A stretch of 64,000 bases of DNA from Synoicihabitans lomoniglobus. GTDB lineage: Bacteria > Verrucomicrobiota > Verrucomicrobiia > Opitutales > Opitutaceae. A model generated the notes under the pieces. That model did no database searches. It saw only the letters and a program-made list of their open reading frames with translations, and had not been told where the DNA came from. Both the position numbers and the translations under genes were made by a program. Shown here one piece after another: positions 45,252 through 54,680 of this stretch (its first letter is position 1; each line of letters opens with the position of its first letter). The DNA lies in contig NZ_CP119075.1 in the NCBI RefSeq assembly GCF_029023725.1, forward strand, positions 5,451,501 through 5,515,500. The letters are read 5' to 3'.

Positions 45252-45569
45252 TGAGTTACCTCAAAATATCCCCGCTAAGCGGGAACGGGAGAAAGCTCGC
45301 ACAGCTTTGCGCGGTCGTCAAATCGAAAGTAGGGGTATTACCCTAATATTAATGTAATTTCTAGGGAAAGGGTTAATAAGATGATGAAAATAAATGAGTT
45401 ATGATCGGTAAAATTTATCCGAAATTTTCTTAAACGAAACCATTCATATACGATTTTTCCGCCAAGGAGGGGTTTGACGGTCGAAATGAGATGGGTGATC
45501 GAGCGAATTTCGGACCGGAATTGAGCCGCTGCACACCCGGATTCCTACCTCTGGTTTAGGTTCCGGCCG

Positions 45570-45586
45570 TGGCACAGACCGTGCTT
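45570..45586 (+). promoter_or_regulatory. sigma-54-like promoter of the second ABC transporter
   Basis: TGGCACAGACCGTGCTT has GG-N10-GC spacing and matches TGGCACG-N4-TTGCW at all but two informative bases. The predicted start near 45597 leaves a leader of about 38 bases before the ATG at 45635. It is the best sigma-54 match seen in the window. Confidence 0.6.
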
Positions 45587-45634
45587 TCGCTAGCCGACCA
45601 TTCGTAACACGAATCACTAAAAACGTAGCACTCG

Positions 45635-46633
45635 ATGAATTCCACTTCTCGCTTTCTCCCCCGTCGCCTTGTTGTCGCGACTGCCGTTTTCGGCCTGCTG
45701 TTTACCACTCTTTCCGCCGCTCCCCTCAAGGTCGCTTACAGCGACTGGCCGGGTTGGACGGCTTTCGCCATCGCCGAACAAAAAGGCTGGTTTGCTGAAG
45801 CCGGCATCGAGGTGGAAATGCTTTGGTTTGAATACGTGCCGTCGATGGACGCCTTCGCGGCGGGCCAGGTCGATGCCGTCATGATGACGAACGGCGACGC
45901 GTTGGTCACCGGGTCGACCGGTGCGGCCAATGTCATGATTCTCGTGACCGACTATTCCAATGGTAACGATATGGTCGTGGCGCAGCCCGGTATCAGCTCT
46001 CTCAAGGATTTGAAGGGCAAAAAAATCGGCGTGGAGATCGGCTTCGTTGATCACTTGCTCCTGCTCAACGGCCTCAAAAAAGCGGGCATGTCCGAAAGCG
46101 ATGTTGAGCTCGTCAACACGCCTACCGACCAAACCCCGCAAGTGCTCGCGTCGGGCCAGATTTCGGCCATCGCCGCGTGGCAGCCCAACTCCGGTGCCGC
46201 GCTCAAGGCGGTCGCCGGCTCCAAGCCGATCTACACCAGCGCCGATGAGCCGGGACTCATTTACGACATGGTGGCGGTATCTCCCCAAAGTCTCGCTTCG
46301 TCGCGCGCCGACTGGGTGAAGTTTATCAAGGTGTGGGACAAAATCGTCGCTTACTTGGCCGATCCCAAAACGCGGTCGGACGGCATTGCCATCATGGCCG
46401 CACGGGCGGGCGTTGATCCGGCGGAATACGCCGCGTTCATGAGTGGGACGCAGTTGGTATCGCTCAAAGAAGGCACCAAATTCATGGCCAGCAAATCAGA
46501 CGGTTTTGATTCGGTCATGGGATCCACCAAGATTGCCGATGAGTTTAATGTCGCCAACGAGGTTTACGCCGAGTCGCTCGATCTGGGCTCCTACATTGAT
46601 GCTTCGCTGATGCTTGAAGCCACCGGGATGTAG
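45635..46633 (+). CDS. ABC transporter substrate-binding protein (SsuA/TauA/NMT1 type), probably guanidine
   Basis: A 332-residue periplasmic protein with a signal peptide (LVVATAVFGLLFTTLSAAPL). It matches the NMT1/SsuA-like family: VAYSDWPGWTAFAIAEQKGW, VPSMDAFAAGQVDAVMMTNG, ILVTDYSNGNDMVVAQPGIS, GKKIGVEIGFVDHLLLLNGL, and TPQVLASGQISAIAAWQP. Transporters of this type lie next to guanidine-carboxylase and DUF1989 genes in many bacteria and are believed to import guanidine. Here the same gene set follows, so guanidine is the favoured substrate; nitrate, taurine or other amines cannot be excluded. It starts a new transcription unit behind the sigma-54-like promoter. Confidence 0.85.
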   Translation: MNSTSRFLPRRLVVATAVFGLLFTTLSAAPLKVAYSDWPGWTAFAIAEQKGWFAEAGIEVEMLWFEYVPSMDAFAAGQVDAVMMTNGDALVTGSTGAANVMILVTDYSNGNDMVVAQPGISSLKDLKGKKIGVEIGFVDHLLLLNGLKKAGMSESDVELVNTPTDQTPQVLASGQISAIAAWQPNSGAALKAVAGSKPIYTSADEPGLIYDMVAVSPQSLASSRADWVKFIKVWDKIVAYLADPKTRSDGIAIMAARAGVDPAEYAAFMSGTQLVSLKEGTKFMASKSDGFDSVMGSTKIADEFNVANEVYAESLDLGSYIDASLMLEATGM

Positions 46634-46687
46634 GCGGTTCTCGGAATGCGAAGCTGCATGATCATCCTGTCCGCTTATTACGAGACA

Positions 46688-46778
46688 TGGGGAGGGACCG
46701 GCTCCCGCCGGTCCGCAGTAACCCGGGCCAGGCAGGGCGGCAACGATGTGGACGACCGGGAGGTCGTCCCTCCCCAAG
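46688..46778. repeat. GGGAGGGAC-type palindromic element, copy 1
   Basis: GGGAGGGACCGGCTCC at the left and GGAGGTCGTCCCTCCC at the right are inverted ends; each arm also contains its own small hairpin (GACCGGCTCCCGCCGGTC). It lies immediately upstream of the permease ATG. A second copy in roughly inverted order is at 49222. Confidence 0.7.
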
Positions 46779-46782
46779 CCTG

Positions 46783-47829
46783 ATGCCACGCGAGTCTTGG
46801 CTAGCCGTCCAGAAGCCGCTGCCGTCCGCGCGACGGTGGCCGCTCTGGGCATTGTCGTTTCTGCTGCCTTTGGCGGTGTGGAGCGCGGTGAGCTATGTGC
46901 CTTTTCTGTGGCATCCCATGATCAAGGTGGAGACGTCGGGCGCGGTGACCTGGCTCAAACCGGGCACGCTGATCGAACGGGAACAGTTTGCTCACCAGGT
47001 GGAGCAGGCGGTCGCCCAAGGCGGCGAAGCACCCACGGGGGGGCGGGCGAATCCGATTTATCTGCCTGCGCCACACCGAGTCGGCCGCGCCCTCTACACG
47101 GCGTTCACCACCAAGCCCGCGATCCGCGCCGATGTTTGGTTACACGAAAGTTTATGGAGCAGTATCCAGACGATTTTCTGGGGATTTACGCTGTCGTCTC
47201 TCATCGGGGTTCCGCTCGGTATTTTATGCGGATCGTTCGCGAGTGTCTCGCGGGTGACGGAACCGTTTGTCGACTTTGTGCGCTACATGCCGGCTCCGGT
47301 TTTCGGCGCGCTCATGGTGGCGGTGTGGGGCATCTATCAGGAGCCCAAGATCGCGATCATTTTCATCGGCACGTTTTTTCAGCAGGTGTTGGTGGTGTCC
47401 AATACCGTGCGCAAGGTCGACCCGGCGTTGATTGAGGCCGCGCAAACTTTGGGCGCAAAAAATCGTCACTTGCTCATGCGTGTCATCGTGCCGGCGAGCT
47501 TGCCCGATCTCTACAACGACCTGCGCATCCTGCTCGGTTGGGCGTGGACCTATCTGATCGTTGCCGAGGTGATCGGCGTGAGCTCCGGCATCACGTTTTT
47601 TATCAACCAACAAGCGAAGTATCGGAACTTTGAAAACGTCTACGCAGCCATTTTCATCATCGGGCTGATTGGTCTGCTCACCGATCAAGTGCTGGGTTTC
47701 GTCGGCGCGCGCCTGTTCGGTTGGCGCACGCTCAAGCCCAGTCGCCTGCGAACGCTGTGGCAGCGGTTTTTCAGCGATCGCTACATCACGCTCTGGCCCG
47801 AGCGGGTTACTCGGAAAGGGGACGTGTGA
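46783..47829 (+). CDS. ABC transporter permease (SsuC/TauC type)
   Basis: A 348-residue inner-membrane protein. After a first helix ([20 protein letters not shown]) comes an extracytoplasmic segment of about 90 residues and the five-helix binding-protein-dependent transport core: [40 protein letters not shown], and the EAA loop [20 protein letters not shown]. The ATG at 46783 is used; the frame before it lies in a palindromic repeat. It overlaps the ATPase start by 4 bp, so the two are coupled. Confidence 0.92.
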   Translation: MPRESWLAVQKPLPSARRWPLWALSFLLPLAVWSAVSYVPFLWHPMIKVETSGAVTWLKPGTLIEREQFAHQVEQAVAQGGEAPTGGRANPIYLPAPHRVGRALYTAFTTKPAIRADVWLHESLWSSIQTIFWGFTLSSLIGVPLGILCGSFASVSRVTEPFVDFVRYMPAPVFGALMVAVWGIYQEPKIAIIFIGTFFQQVLVVSNTVRKVDPALIEAAQTLGAKNRHLLMRVIVPASLPDLYNDLRILLGWAWTYLIVAEVIGVSSGITFFINQQAKYRNFENVYAAIFIIGLIGLLTDQVLGFVGARLFGWRTLKPSRLRTLWQRFFSDRYITLWPERVTRKGDV

Positions 47830-48731
47830 ATCCTACCGATGTAAAACTACCCGATTACCGCACGCAGGTCCCTGCGGTGGCGGCGCGATTTCAAAAACTC
47901 AAACAGCGACCGGTCGTGCTCGAGGTCGAACGGTTGGGGCGGCAGTTTGCCGCCAGCGACGGTGGCGTGATCACGGCCTTGAAAGATATCAATTTTCAAG
48001 TCCACCGGCGCGAGTTCCTGACCGTCATCGGTCCGTCGGGCTGCGGTAAATCGACGCTCATCCGACTCGTGGCCGGACTCGACCACCCAACGTCGGGCCG
48101 CATGCTCCTCGACGGGCAGGAAGTCAGGGGACCGGGCCCTGATCGCGGTATGGTTTTCCAGGGCTACACGCTCTTCCCCTGGCTCACGGTTACGGAGAAC
48201 ATCATGTTCGGGCTCAAGCTGCGCGGTCACAGCGAATCCAAAGCACGTCGTGAGGCGTTGCAATGGGTCGATCTCGTCGGACTCACGCGCTGCAAGGACC
48301 AGTATCCCGTGCAACTTTCCGGGGGCATGAAGCAACGCGCCGCCATCGCTCGCGCCCTCGCCAACGGGCCCCGCATCCTGCTCATGGATGAACCCTTCGG
48401 TGCCCTCGACGCCCAGACGCGCGCGCAAATGCAGGCCCATCTCATGGAGATCTGGCGCAACGTCGATGTGACCATTCTGTTCATCACCCACGACCTCGAC
48501 GAAGCCATTCTGCTGGCCGATCGCATCCTCGTCTTGAAACCGCACCCGGGCGAAGTGCAGGAACTCATCGAGGTGCCCGTGTCCCGGCCACGCGAAGTGG
48601 GTCGTTTTCACTGCCCGGAGTTTTTAGCCACCCGCCAACATCTTGATGATCTCATCCATCCGCCGGTCTCGGTCGAAGCGGATCCCCTGCCCATTGTGCG
48701 CCTCACCGCCGTGGGGGATGACGTCGAGTGA
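47826..48731 (+). CDS. ABC transporter ATP-binding protein (SsuB/TauB type)
   Basis: A 301-residue ATPase starting at a GTG that overlaps the permease stop (GTGTGA). Walker [18 protein letters not shown]-loop [20 protein letters not shown], signature [17 protein letters not shown], Walker [20 protein letters not shown], and H-loop [20 protein letters not shown] are all intact. It powers the permease encoded just upstream. The longer frame from 47721 overlaps the permease gene and is not used. Confidence 0.94.
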   Translation: MNPTDVKLPDYRTQVPAVAARFQKLKQRPVVLEVERLGRQFAASDGGVITALKDINFQVHRREFLTVIGPSGCGKSTLIRLVAGLDHPTSGRMLLDGQEVRGPGPDRGMVFQGYTLFPWLTVTENIMFGLKLRGHSESKARREALQWVDLVGLTRCKDQYPVQLSGGMKQRAAIARALANGPRILLMDEPFGALDAQTRAQMQAHLMEIWRNVDVTILFITHDLDEAILLADRILVLKPHPGEVQELIEVPVSRPREVGRFHCPEFLATRQHLDDLIHPPVSVEADPLPIVRLTAVGDDVE

Positions 48732-48780
48732 AAGGCTTTCGCCGTGACAATTTTAACCCTCTCCCCGACAACCCGTGACC

Positions 48781-49212
48781 ATGCCGCGCAAGGATACCGT
48801 CGCCCGCTTCAGTGTTTCCCTGCCTTCGAGTCTGCTCGACGAACTCGATTTGCTGGTGAAACGCCGTGGTTTTCACAGCCGCTCCCAAGCGGTGGCTGCC
48901 CTCGCACGCGAGGGTTTGGTCGAGATGAAATCCGAGGAGGGTTCGGGCACGATGGCGGGCACGATCAACTTGGTCTACGACTACCGCACGCGGAATCTCC
49001 AGACCAAGCTCATGGCGATCCAGCACAAGTATTACGTCATGGTCGTCACGAGCCAGCACGTGCATCTGGAGCATCACCATTACCTCGAGGTCCTGTTGGT
49101 CCAGGGGCCGGTGGAGGACTTGCGCAAACTGACCGACGAGCTCAGCGCCTGCAAGGGCGTCAAATACTGCAAGCTCCAGCTCGCTGCCGAAGCGCTGCCG
49201 CCGTTGCTCTGA
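48781..49212 (+). CDS. nikR: NikR-family ribbon-helix-helix regulator with altered Ni site
   Basis: A 143-residue protein with an N-terminal ribbon-helix-helix (ARFSVSLPSSLLDELDLLVK, GFHSRSQAVAALAREGL) and a C-terminal ACT-like domain as in NikR. The Ni ligands His76, His87 and His89 of E. coli NikR are matched by His82 (AIQHKYY) and His93/His95 (QHVHLEHHHYLE), but the fourth ligand, Cys95, is Tyr101 here, next to three histidines. So the metal site is changed; Ni binding by another His or a different metal or ligand is possible. The gene lies between the transporter and the CgdAB genes, and a perfect NikR-type operator follows at 49354. The ATG at 48781 is preferred over a GTG at 48775. Confidence 0.9.
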   Translation: MPRKDTVARFSVSLPSSLLDELDLLVKRRGFHSRSQAVAALAREGLVEMKSEEGSGTMAGTINLVYDYRTRNLQTKLMAIQHKYYVMVVTSQHVHLEHHHYLEVLLVQGPVEDLRKLTDELSACKGVKYCKLQLAAEALPPLL

Positions 49213-49221
49213 GCGCGATCC

Positions 49222-49334
49222 GGGGAGGGACGACTTCCACGTCGTCCGCAGCGGAAAGGCAGCGTTGCCACCGCGGCGTGGCCTGGCGGGTGCCTGATCA
49301 CCACCGCGGACCGGGTGGAACCGGTCCCTCCCTT
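49222..49334. repeat. GGGAGGGAC-type palindromic element, copy 2
   Basis: GGGAGGGACGACTTCC at the left and GGAACCGGTCCCTCCC at the right are inverted ends. The arm order is swapped against copy 1 at 46688, so the whole element is inverted. It lies right after the NikR-like gene and may act as its transcription stop. Confidence 0.7.
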
Positions 49335-49353
49335 GAAATTCTGACTTTTAAAA

Positions 49354-49381
49354 GTATTACGTTTTGACAAAAAAGTAATAC
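49354..49381. promoter_or_regulatory. NikR-type operator upstream of CgdAB genes
   Basis: GTATTAC-N14-GTAATAC is a perfect inverted repeat 18 bp upstream of the ATG at 49400. It has the half-site and spacing style known for NikR of Geobacter (GTGTTAC-N13/14-GTAACAC). TTGACA, a good -35 box, lies in the spacer at 49364-49369, so binding would block transcription. The adjacent NikR-like gene is the obvious candidate regulator. Confidence 0.65.
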
Positions 49382-49399
49382 CATTAAGAACCACTTCAT

Positions 49400-50125
49400 A
49401 TGTTTCAGTCCGGTCCAATTTTCACCCGCACACTAGACCACGCCGGCCTGTGGTCGGGCGTGATTTCGCGCGGCAAGACCCTGCGCCTGACCGACCTCCA
49501 GGGCGGTGCCAATGTGGGCGTGTTGCTCTACAACGCCGACCTCACCGTTGAGCGCTACAACATGCCCGACACCCTCAAGGGGCAGCACACGTATCAGCTC
49601 ACCCACCCGCATTGTCTGCACTCCGATATGGGGCGGCTGTTGGCTTCGATCACGGCCGACACGGCCGGTTGGCACGACACGGCCTGCGGCTGTTCCGACG
49701 CGGCGCAAGTGGCGGCCAAATACGGGAAGAAATCCTATCAATCCGGGCACAACGAATTCCATCGCAACGGCCGGGAATGCTTTCTCATCGAGCTGGCCAA
49801 ATGGGGTCTCGGCAAACGCGACCTCGTGCCGAATCTGAACCTCTTCAGCAAAGTGACCGCCGACGAAGCGGGCGTCCTGACGTTCGTGCCCGGCAACTCG
49901 CCCGCCGGAGCCTACGTCGATTTGCGTTTGGAGATGAACACCCTCGTCGTGCTCAACACCTGCCAGCACCCGCTGGATCCTGACCCGGTCTATCACCCCC
50001 GTCCGGTTAAACTTGAGGTCTTCCCGGCGCAGCCGGTTGCCCTCACCGACACGTGCATCAACTCGCGTCCGGAAAATCTGCGCGCCGCCGAAAACACGGC
50101 CGCCTACCACGCCCTGCGCGACTGA
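49400..50125 (+). CDS. carboxyguanidine deiminase subunit (DUF1989, urea carboxylase-associated protein 2)
   Basis: A 241-residue protein of the DUF1989 family, type 2: [20 protein letters not shown], then [20 protein letters not shown], the Cys/His-rich core [20 protein letters not shown], and [20 protein letters not shown]. Type 1 and type 2 proteins are encoded together and are now known to form carboxyguanidine deiminase, which turns carboxyguanidine into allophanate and ammonia. The partner starts 4 bp later. The many Cys and His in the core suggest a bound metal. It is transcribed from a promoter that overlaps the NikR-type operator. Confidence 0.88.
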   Translation: MFQSGPIFTRTLDHAGLWSGVISRGKTLRLTDLQGGANVGVLLYNADLTVERYNMPDTLKGQHTYQLTHPHCLHSDMGRLLASITADTAGWHDTACGCSDAAQVAAKYGKKSYQSGHNEFHRNGRECFLIELAKWGLGKRDLVPNLNLFSKVTADEAGVLTFVPGNSPAGAYVDLRLEMNTLVVLNTCQHPLDPDPVYHPRPVKLEVFPAQPVALTDTCINSRPENLRAAENTAAYHALRD

Positions 50126-50129
50126 CTTC

Positions 50130-50783
50130 ATGGCCACCTTTATTCTCACCGAAAGTCCGCTCGTTGCTGCCGATGCAGTTTACCGCCAAGTCGTCAACGC
50201 GGGTGACCATTGGTCGCACCTCATCAAAGCGGGGCAGACGCTGCGCATCCTCGACCTTGAGGGTAACCAAGCTGCGGATACGTTGTTTTACGATGCGCAC
50301 GATACCAACAATCGATACAGCGCGTCCGATACGATTCGTCACCAAGGGGCGCTCTATCTCACGACCGGCACGAAGCTGATCTCCACCGAAGGCGATGTCC
50401 TGCTGACGATCGTCGCCGACACCTGCGGCCGCCACGACACCTTGGGCGGAGCTTGTTCGCGCGAGAGCAACACCATGCGCTACGCGCACGAGAAGGAGTC
50501 GATGCACGCCTGCCGTGACAGCTTCATCCGTGGCGCGCAGGAGTGCGGCTGCGGTCACGACTTCGGCAAGCGCGATATCACCTGCAACATCAATTTCTTC
50601 ATGAACGTGCCGGTCACACCCGAGGGCGGTCTCACGTTCGCCGACGGTGTTTCCGCCCCCGGCCGCTACGTCGAACTGCGCGCCGAGCGCGACGTTCTCG
50701 CCCTCATCTCCAACTGCCCCCAACTCAACAACCCCTGCAACGGCTGGAACCCCACCCCGGTGGAAGTGCTGATATGGGACTGA
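50130..50783 (+). CDS. carboxyguanidine deiminase subunit (DUF1989, urea carboxylase-associated protein 1)
   Basis: A 217-residue DUF1989 protein of type 1: [40 protein letters not shown], the core [20 protein letters not shown], and [20 protein letters not shown], with [20 protein letters not shown] at the end. It works with the type-2 protein encoded 4 bp upstream. The ATG at 50130 is used; the frame before it is a shadow of the preceding gene. A 230-bp repeat-containing gap follows before the carboxylase. Confidence 0.9.
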   Translation: MATFILTESPLVAADAVYRQVVNAGDHWSHLIKAGQTLRILDLEGNQAADTLFYDAHDTNNRYSASDTIRHQGALYLTTGTKLISTEGDVLLTIVADTCGRHDTLGGACSRESNTMRYAHEKESMHACRDSFIRGAQECGCGHDFGKRDITCNINFFMNVPVTPEGGLTFADGVSAPGRYVELRAERDVLALISNCPQLNNPCNGWNPTPVEVLIWD

Positions 50784-50785
50784 AG

Positions 50786-51015
50786 TTTTTTAACCACAGA
50801 TGGACACAGATAAACACCGATCAGAATTTATAAAATGCGCGGGCAGCATGCCTAACAATAACACCACCATGATGGGTTCCATCGCGTAGCGGTAGCGAAG
50901 CCATCTGTGTCCATCTGTTCTTCAATTGCCCTAAAGGGCACCCATCTCATCACCCCTTCGGGGCGCGATCTTTGATCGCACCATCTACGCGCTTCCGCGC
51001 TCCGTGTGGTTAAAA
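50786..51015. repeat. AACCAC-type palindromic element, copy 2 (CgdAB-carboxylase)
   Basis: The left arm TTTTTAACCACAGATGGACA is answered by CCATCTGTGTCCATCTG near 50900 and again by CGTGTGGTTAAAAA at 51003-51015. The centre carries TTCCATCGCGTAGCGGTAGC. It is longer than the other copies and seems to contain a foreign stretch (50920-51000), perhaps from element-in-element insertion. Confidence 0.65.
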
Positions 51016-51017
51016 AC

Positions 51018-54000
51018 ATGCCTTTCACTAAAGTCCTCATCGCCAATCGCGGCGCCATCGCCTGCCGCGTCATCCGCACGTTGCGCACGATGGGTATCAA
51101 GTCCGTCGCGGTTTACTCCGAGGCCGACGCCGGTTCGCTCCACGTCTCCCAGGCCGACGAGGCCGTGTGCATCGGTCCGGCTCCCGCCGCGCAGAGTTAT
51201 CTCGATGCCGACAAGATTCTCGCCGTCGCGAAAGACACCGGGGCCGAGGCCATTCATCCCGGTTACGGTTTCCTGAGCGAGAACCCCGATTTTGCCGAGG
51301 CCTGCGCCGCCGCCGGCATCATCTTCATCGGCCCGACCGCCGCGCACATGCGCACGTTTGGTCTCAAGCACACCGCCCGCACGCTCGCCGCCGCGAGCAA
51401 CGTGCCGCTGCTCCCCGGCAGCGAACTGCTCGGCTCTTTGGCTGAAGCGCAACGCGAGGCCGCGCGCATCGGCTCCCCGGTCATGCTCAAGAGCACCGCT
51501 GGCGGTGGCGGCATCGGCATGTCGCTCATCCGCTCCGCCGACGCGTTGCCGGCCGCGTTCGATTCGGTGGCCCGACTGGCGAAGAACAACTTCAACGAGG
51601 GCGGGGTGTTTCTCGAGAAATTCGTCGAGCGCGCCCGTCACATCGAGGTCCAGATCTTCGGCGATGGACTCGGTCATGTCGTGGCGCTGGGCGAGCGGGA
51701 TTGTTCGGCGCAACGCCGCAATCAAAAGGTCGTCGAAGAAACCCCCGCACCCGGGATCACACCAGAGGCGCGCGCCGAACTCCTGGCTTGTGCAAAGCGT
51801 TTGGGCGAATCCGCCGGCTATCAAAACGCCGGCACGGTCGAGTTTGTTTACGACGACAACTCCGGCGAATTTTACTTTTTGGAAGTCAACACGCGTCTCC
51901 AGGTCGAGCACGGCGTGACCGAGGAAGTCACGGGTATCGATCTTGTGGAGTGGATGATCCAGCAGGCGTCCGGCGAGCTCGGTTCGCTGGCTGATTACGC
52001 GCCTACATCGACCGGCGCATCGATCCAGGTGCGGTTGTATTCGGAAGATCCGGGTAAAAGCTTTCAGCCCGCCACCGGTATACTCACGGAGCTGCAGTTT
52101 CCCGCCGACGCCCGTATTGAAACGTGGGTCGAGCGAGGTGCCGACGTCTCGCCGTATTACGATCCGATGTTGGCGAAAATCATCGTGCGCGGCGCGGATC
52201 GCGCGGAGGCGCTGCAACGCATGTCCGCCGCGCTCGCCGCCACGGAGGTGCACGGTCTCGAGTCCAACCTAGCTTACCTCGCGCAGGTCATCGCCTCGCC
52301 AGAGTTTCAATCCGGGCGCATCACCACGCGCTCGCTCGAGTCCATGGCTTATGCCGCCTCCACCATCGATGTGCTCGATGGCGGCACGCAGACTACCGTG
52401 CAGGACTATCCAGGGCGCACCGGATATTGGGACGTGGGCGTGCCGCCATCCGGGCCGATGGATCACCTTTCGTTCCGCTTGGCGAACCGCCTTGTCGGTA
52501 ACCCGTCCGACGCCGCCGGACTCGAAATCACGGTGGCGGGTCCGACGCTTACGTTTAATACCGCCGCCATCATCGCCCTTACCGGTGCGAAGCTCCCCGC
52601 CACGCTCGACGGCGAACCCGTGCCGTCATGGCAACCCATCGCAGTGGTCCCGGGACAGACGCTGCGCCTTCCCGCCGCGCCCTCCGCCAGCGCGGGATTG
52701 CGCGCCTATCTCGCCGTGCGCGGAGGCCTCGATGTGCCCGACTATCTGGGCAGCAAAGCGACCTTCACCCTCGGCCTGTTCGGTGGTCACGCCGGTCGGG
52801 CCTTGCGCGTGGGTGACGTGTTGCGCGTCGCCGCCGCTCCGTCGACGGGCGAACCGACCCCTCTTCCCGCAGCTCTCAGGCCGAGCATCACGCGTAGTTG
52901 GGAAATTGGCGTGCTCTACGGCCCGCACGGCGCGCCCGACTTCTTCAAGGACGAAGACATCGCGGATCTGTTTTCCGCCACCTACGAAGTGCATTACAAC
53001 TCAGCCCGCACTGGCGTGCGGCTCATTGGACCCAAACCACGTTGGGCTCGCACTGACGGCGGTGAGGCGGGACTGCATCCGTCCAACATCCACGACAATG
53101 CCTACGCGGTGGGCGCGATCGATTTTACCGGCGACATGCCGATCATCCTCGGCCCCGACGGCCCGAGTCTCGGCGGCTTCGTGTGCCCCGCCGCCATCGT
53201 GCAAAGCGAGCTCTGGAAAATGGGCCAGCTCAAGCCCGGCGACAAAGTGCGGTTCAAGGCGCTCACGGCCAGCGACGCGAGACAAGCGGAGTTGGCGCAG
53301 GACGAAATGATCGAGGCGTTGCAAGGTAGGGCGTGCTCGCCGAGCGCGCCAACCGTTGCCTCGACGCCTGAGTCCCGAACCGGCGCGCTCGGCGAGCACG
53401 CCCTACCGGCGGAATCCGCCATCATTCATCAGACCCCGGCGCATGGCGATTGCCCGGCTGTCTGCTACCGCCGTGCGGGCGACCGGTATTTGCTCATTGA
53501 ATACGGGCCCATGGTGCTCGACCTCGATCTGCGTTTCCGGGTGCATGCGCTCTACAGCGCGCTGGTCGAGCGCGACCTCGATGGCGTGCTCGATCTCACT
53601 CCGGGCATTCGTTCGCTCCAAGTGCATTACGATCAACTCGTGCTGCCGCTGGACAAATTGATGGCCTTGCTCATCGCAGCTGAGGCCGCTTTGCCCGACA
53701 TCGATGAGATGGAAGTGCCGACGCGTATCGTGCATCTGCCGCTCTCGTGGGAGGATGAATCGACCTTGTTAGCGATTCGCAAATACATGCAGATCGTGCG
53801 CAAGGACGCGCCCTGGTGTCCGAGCAACATCGAGTTTATTCGCCGCATCAACGGTCTCGATTCCGTCGACGAGGTGAAGCGCATCGCCTTCGAGGCGAGC
53901 TACCTCGTGCTCGGCTTGGGCGACGTGTATCTCGGCGCGCCCGTGGCGACACCGATCGATCCACGGCACCGCCTCGTTACGACCAAATACAATCCGGCCC

Positions 54001-54677
54001 GGACTTGGACCCCGGAAAACGCCGTCGGCATCGGCGGTGCGTATTTGTGCGTCTATGGCATGGAAGGGCCGGGCGGTTATCAGTTCATCGGCCGCACCAT
54101 CCAGATGTGGAACCGGTGGCGGCAGACGACCGACTTTGCCGAAGGCAAACCCTGGCTGCTGCGCTTTTTCGACCAGATCAAATTCTATGAAGTGAGCGCC
54201 GAGGAGCTCGTGCGTTTCCGCGAAGACTTCCCGCATGGACGCTACAAACTCAAGGTCGAGCACAAGACCCTGCGGCTGCACGATTACCACCAGTTTCTCG
54301 CCGACAACCAACCGAGTATCGAAGCGTTCAAAGCGAAGCAACAGGCCTCGTTCGAAGCCGAGCGTCAGCGCTGGGAAGAGTCGGGCCAGCTCAACTACTC
54401 GTCCGAAACCGAAGCGGCCATCGGTGCAACCACCGACGCGGCGCCGTTACCTGAAGGTCATCACGCCGTGGTGGCCCACGTGCCGGGCAACGTCTGGAAG
54501 ATCCAAGTCGCGGTCGGTGATCACGTGGAGGCCGATGCCGTGCTGGTCATCCTCGAATCCATGAAAATGGAAATTAATTCCGTCGCGCCCATCGCGGGCG
54601 AAATCACCGCCATTCGCTGCGCCGAAGGCAGCCCGGTCCAAGCCGGCGACACCCTCATCGTGATCAAATCAGACTGA
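51018..54677 (+). CDS. guanidine (or urea) carboxylase, biotin-dependent
   Basis: A 1219-residue multidomain enzyme. Residues about 1-445 are the biotin carboxylase domain ([60 protein letters not shown]). About 448-768 is the KipA/AHS2-like part ([40 protein letters not shown]). About 800-1020 is the KipI/AHS1-like part ([40 protein letters not shown]). The biotin carrier is at the end with Lys1183 in [12 protein letters not shown]. In clusters with DUF1989 genes these enzymes prefer guanidine over urea. The linker at residues 770-797 is encoded by an inserted palindrome. The ATG at 51018 is preferred over 51006, which lies in a repeat. Confidence 0.9.
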   Translation: MPFTKVLIANRGAIACRVIRTLRTMGIKSVAVYSEADAGSLHVSQADEAVCIGPAPAAQSYLDADKILAVAKDTGAEAIHPGYGFLSENPDFAEACAAAGIIFIGPTAAHMRTFGLKHTARTLAAASNVPLLPGSELLGSLAEAQREAARIGSPVMLKSTAGGGGIGMSLIRSADALPAAFDSVARLAKNNFNEGGVFLEKFVERARHIEVQIFGDGLGHVVALGERDCSAQRRNQKVVEETPAPGITPEARAELLACAKRLGESAGYQNAGTVEFVYDDNSGEFYFLEVNTRLQVEHGVTEEVTGIDLVEWMIQQASGELGSLADYAPTSTGASIQVRLYSEDPGKSFQPATGILTELQFPADARIETWVERGADVSPYYDPMLAKIIVRGADRAEALQRMSAALAATEVHGLESNLAYLAQVIASPEFQSGRITTRSLESMAYAASTIDVLDGGTQTTVQDYPGRTGYWDVGVPPSGPMDHLSFRLANRLVGNPSDAAGLEITVAGPTLTFNTAAIIALTGAKLPATLDGEPVPSWQPIAVVPGQTLRLPAAPSASAGLRAYLAVRGGLDVPDYLGSKATFTLGLFGGHAGRALRVGDVLRVAAAPSTGEPTPLPAALRPSITRSWEIGVLYGPHGAPDFFKDEDIADLFSATYEVHYNSARTGVRLIGPKPRWARTDGGEAGLHPSNIHDNAYAVGAIDFTGDMPIILGPDGPSLGGFVCPAAIVQSELWKMGQLKPGDKVRFKALTASDARQAELAQDEMIEALQGRACSPSAPTVASTPESRTGALGEHALPAESAIIHQTPAHGDCPAVCYRRAGDRYLLIEYGPMVLDLDLRFRVHALYSALVERDLDGVLDLTPGIRSLQVHYDQLVLPLDKLMALLIAAEAALPDIDEMEVPTRIVHLPLSWEDESTLLAIRKYMQIVRKDAPWCPSNIEFIRRINGLDSVDEVKRIAFEASYLVLGLGDVYLGAPVATPIDPRHRLVTTKYNPARTWTPENAVGIGGAYLCVYGMEGPGGYQFIGRTIQMWNRWRQTTDFAEGKPWLLRFFDQIKFYEVSAEELVRFREDFPHGRYKLKVEHKTLRLHDYHQFLADNQPSIEAFKAKQQASFEAERQRWEESGQLNYSSETEAAIGATTDAAPLPEGHHAVVAHVPGNVWKIQVAVGDHVEADAVLVILESMKMEINSVAPIAGEITAIRCAEGSPVQAGDTLIVIKSD
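53325..53407. repeat. 83-bp palindromic element inside the carboxylase gene
   Basis: Two perfect 26-bp arms (left starts GGTAGGGCGTGCTCGCC, right ends GAGCACGCCCTACC) flank a 31-base centre. The frame runs through it without a stop and encodes about 28 extra residues (around [13 protein letters not shown] and [12 protein letters not shown]) between the AHS2-like and AHS1-like parts. The arm resembles the palindromes in the 188-bp tandem repeats at 57697, so it is probably a mobile element of the same family. Confidence 0.85.
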
Positions 54678-54680
54678 GTT

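Larger units (their letters stand above)
44965..45634 (+). promoter_or_regulatory. 670-bp non-coding region with terminator and promoter
   Basis: No gene is supported in this gap, the longest in the window. It holds a strong terminator (45211-45251), an AT-rich stretch (45330-45470) with GTATTAC-N12-GTAATTT at 45335-45360, partly like the NikR-type site at 49354, and a sigma-54-like element at 45570. No guanidine riboswitch was recognised. Confidence 0.5.

Noticed and set aside
45550..45600. Possible guanidine-I (ykkC) riboswitch: TTTAGGTTCCGGCC resembles the conserved CTAGGGTTCCG start.
   Set aside because: The second conserved block (GGTCCGAGAG) and the ACGG/GGG...CCC parts are absent, and the segment overlaps a better sigma-54 element. 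A covariance-model search would settle it.
51006..51017. Upstream start (MVKN) for the carboxylase.
   Set aside because: These codons are part of the AACCAC repeat arm [25 protein letters not shown] is the natural start.
53325..53407. Frameshift or assembly error in the carboxylase at the palindrome.
   Set aside because: The frame is continuous and both flanking domains are complete, so an in-frame insertion explains it better.
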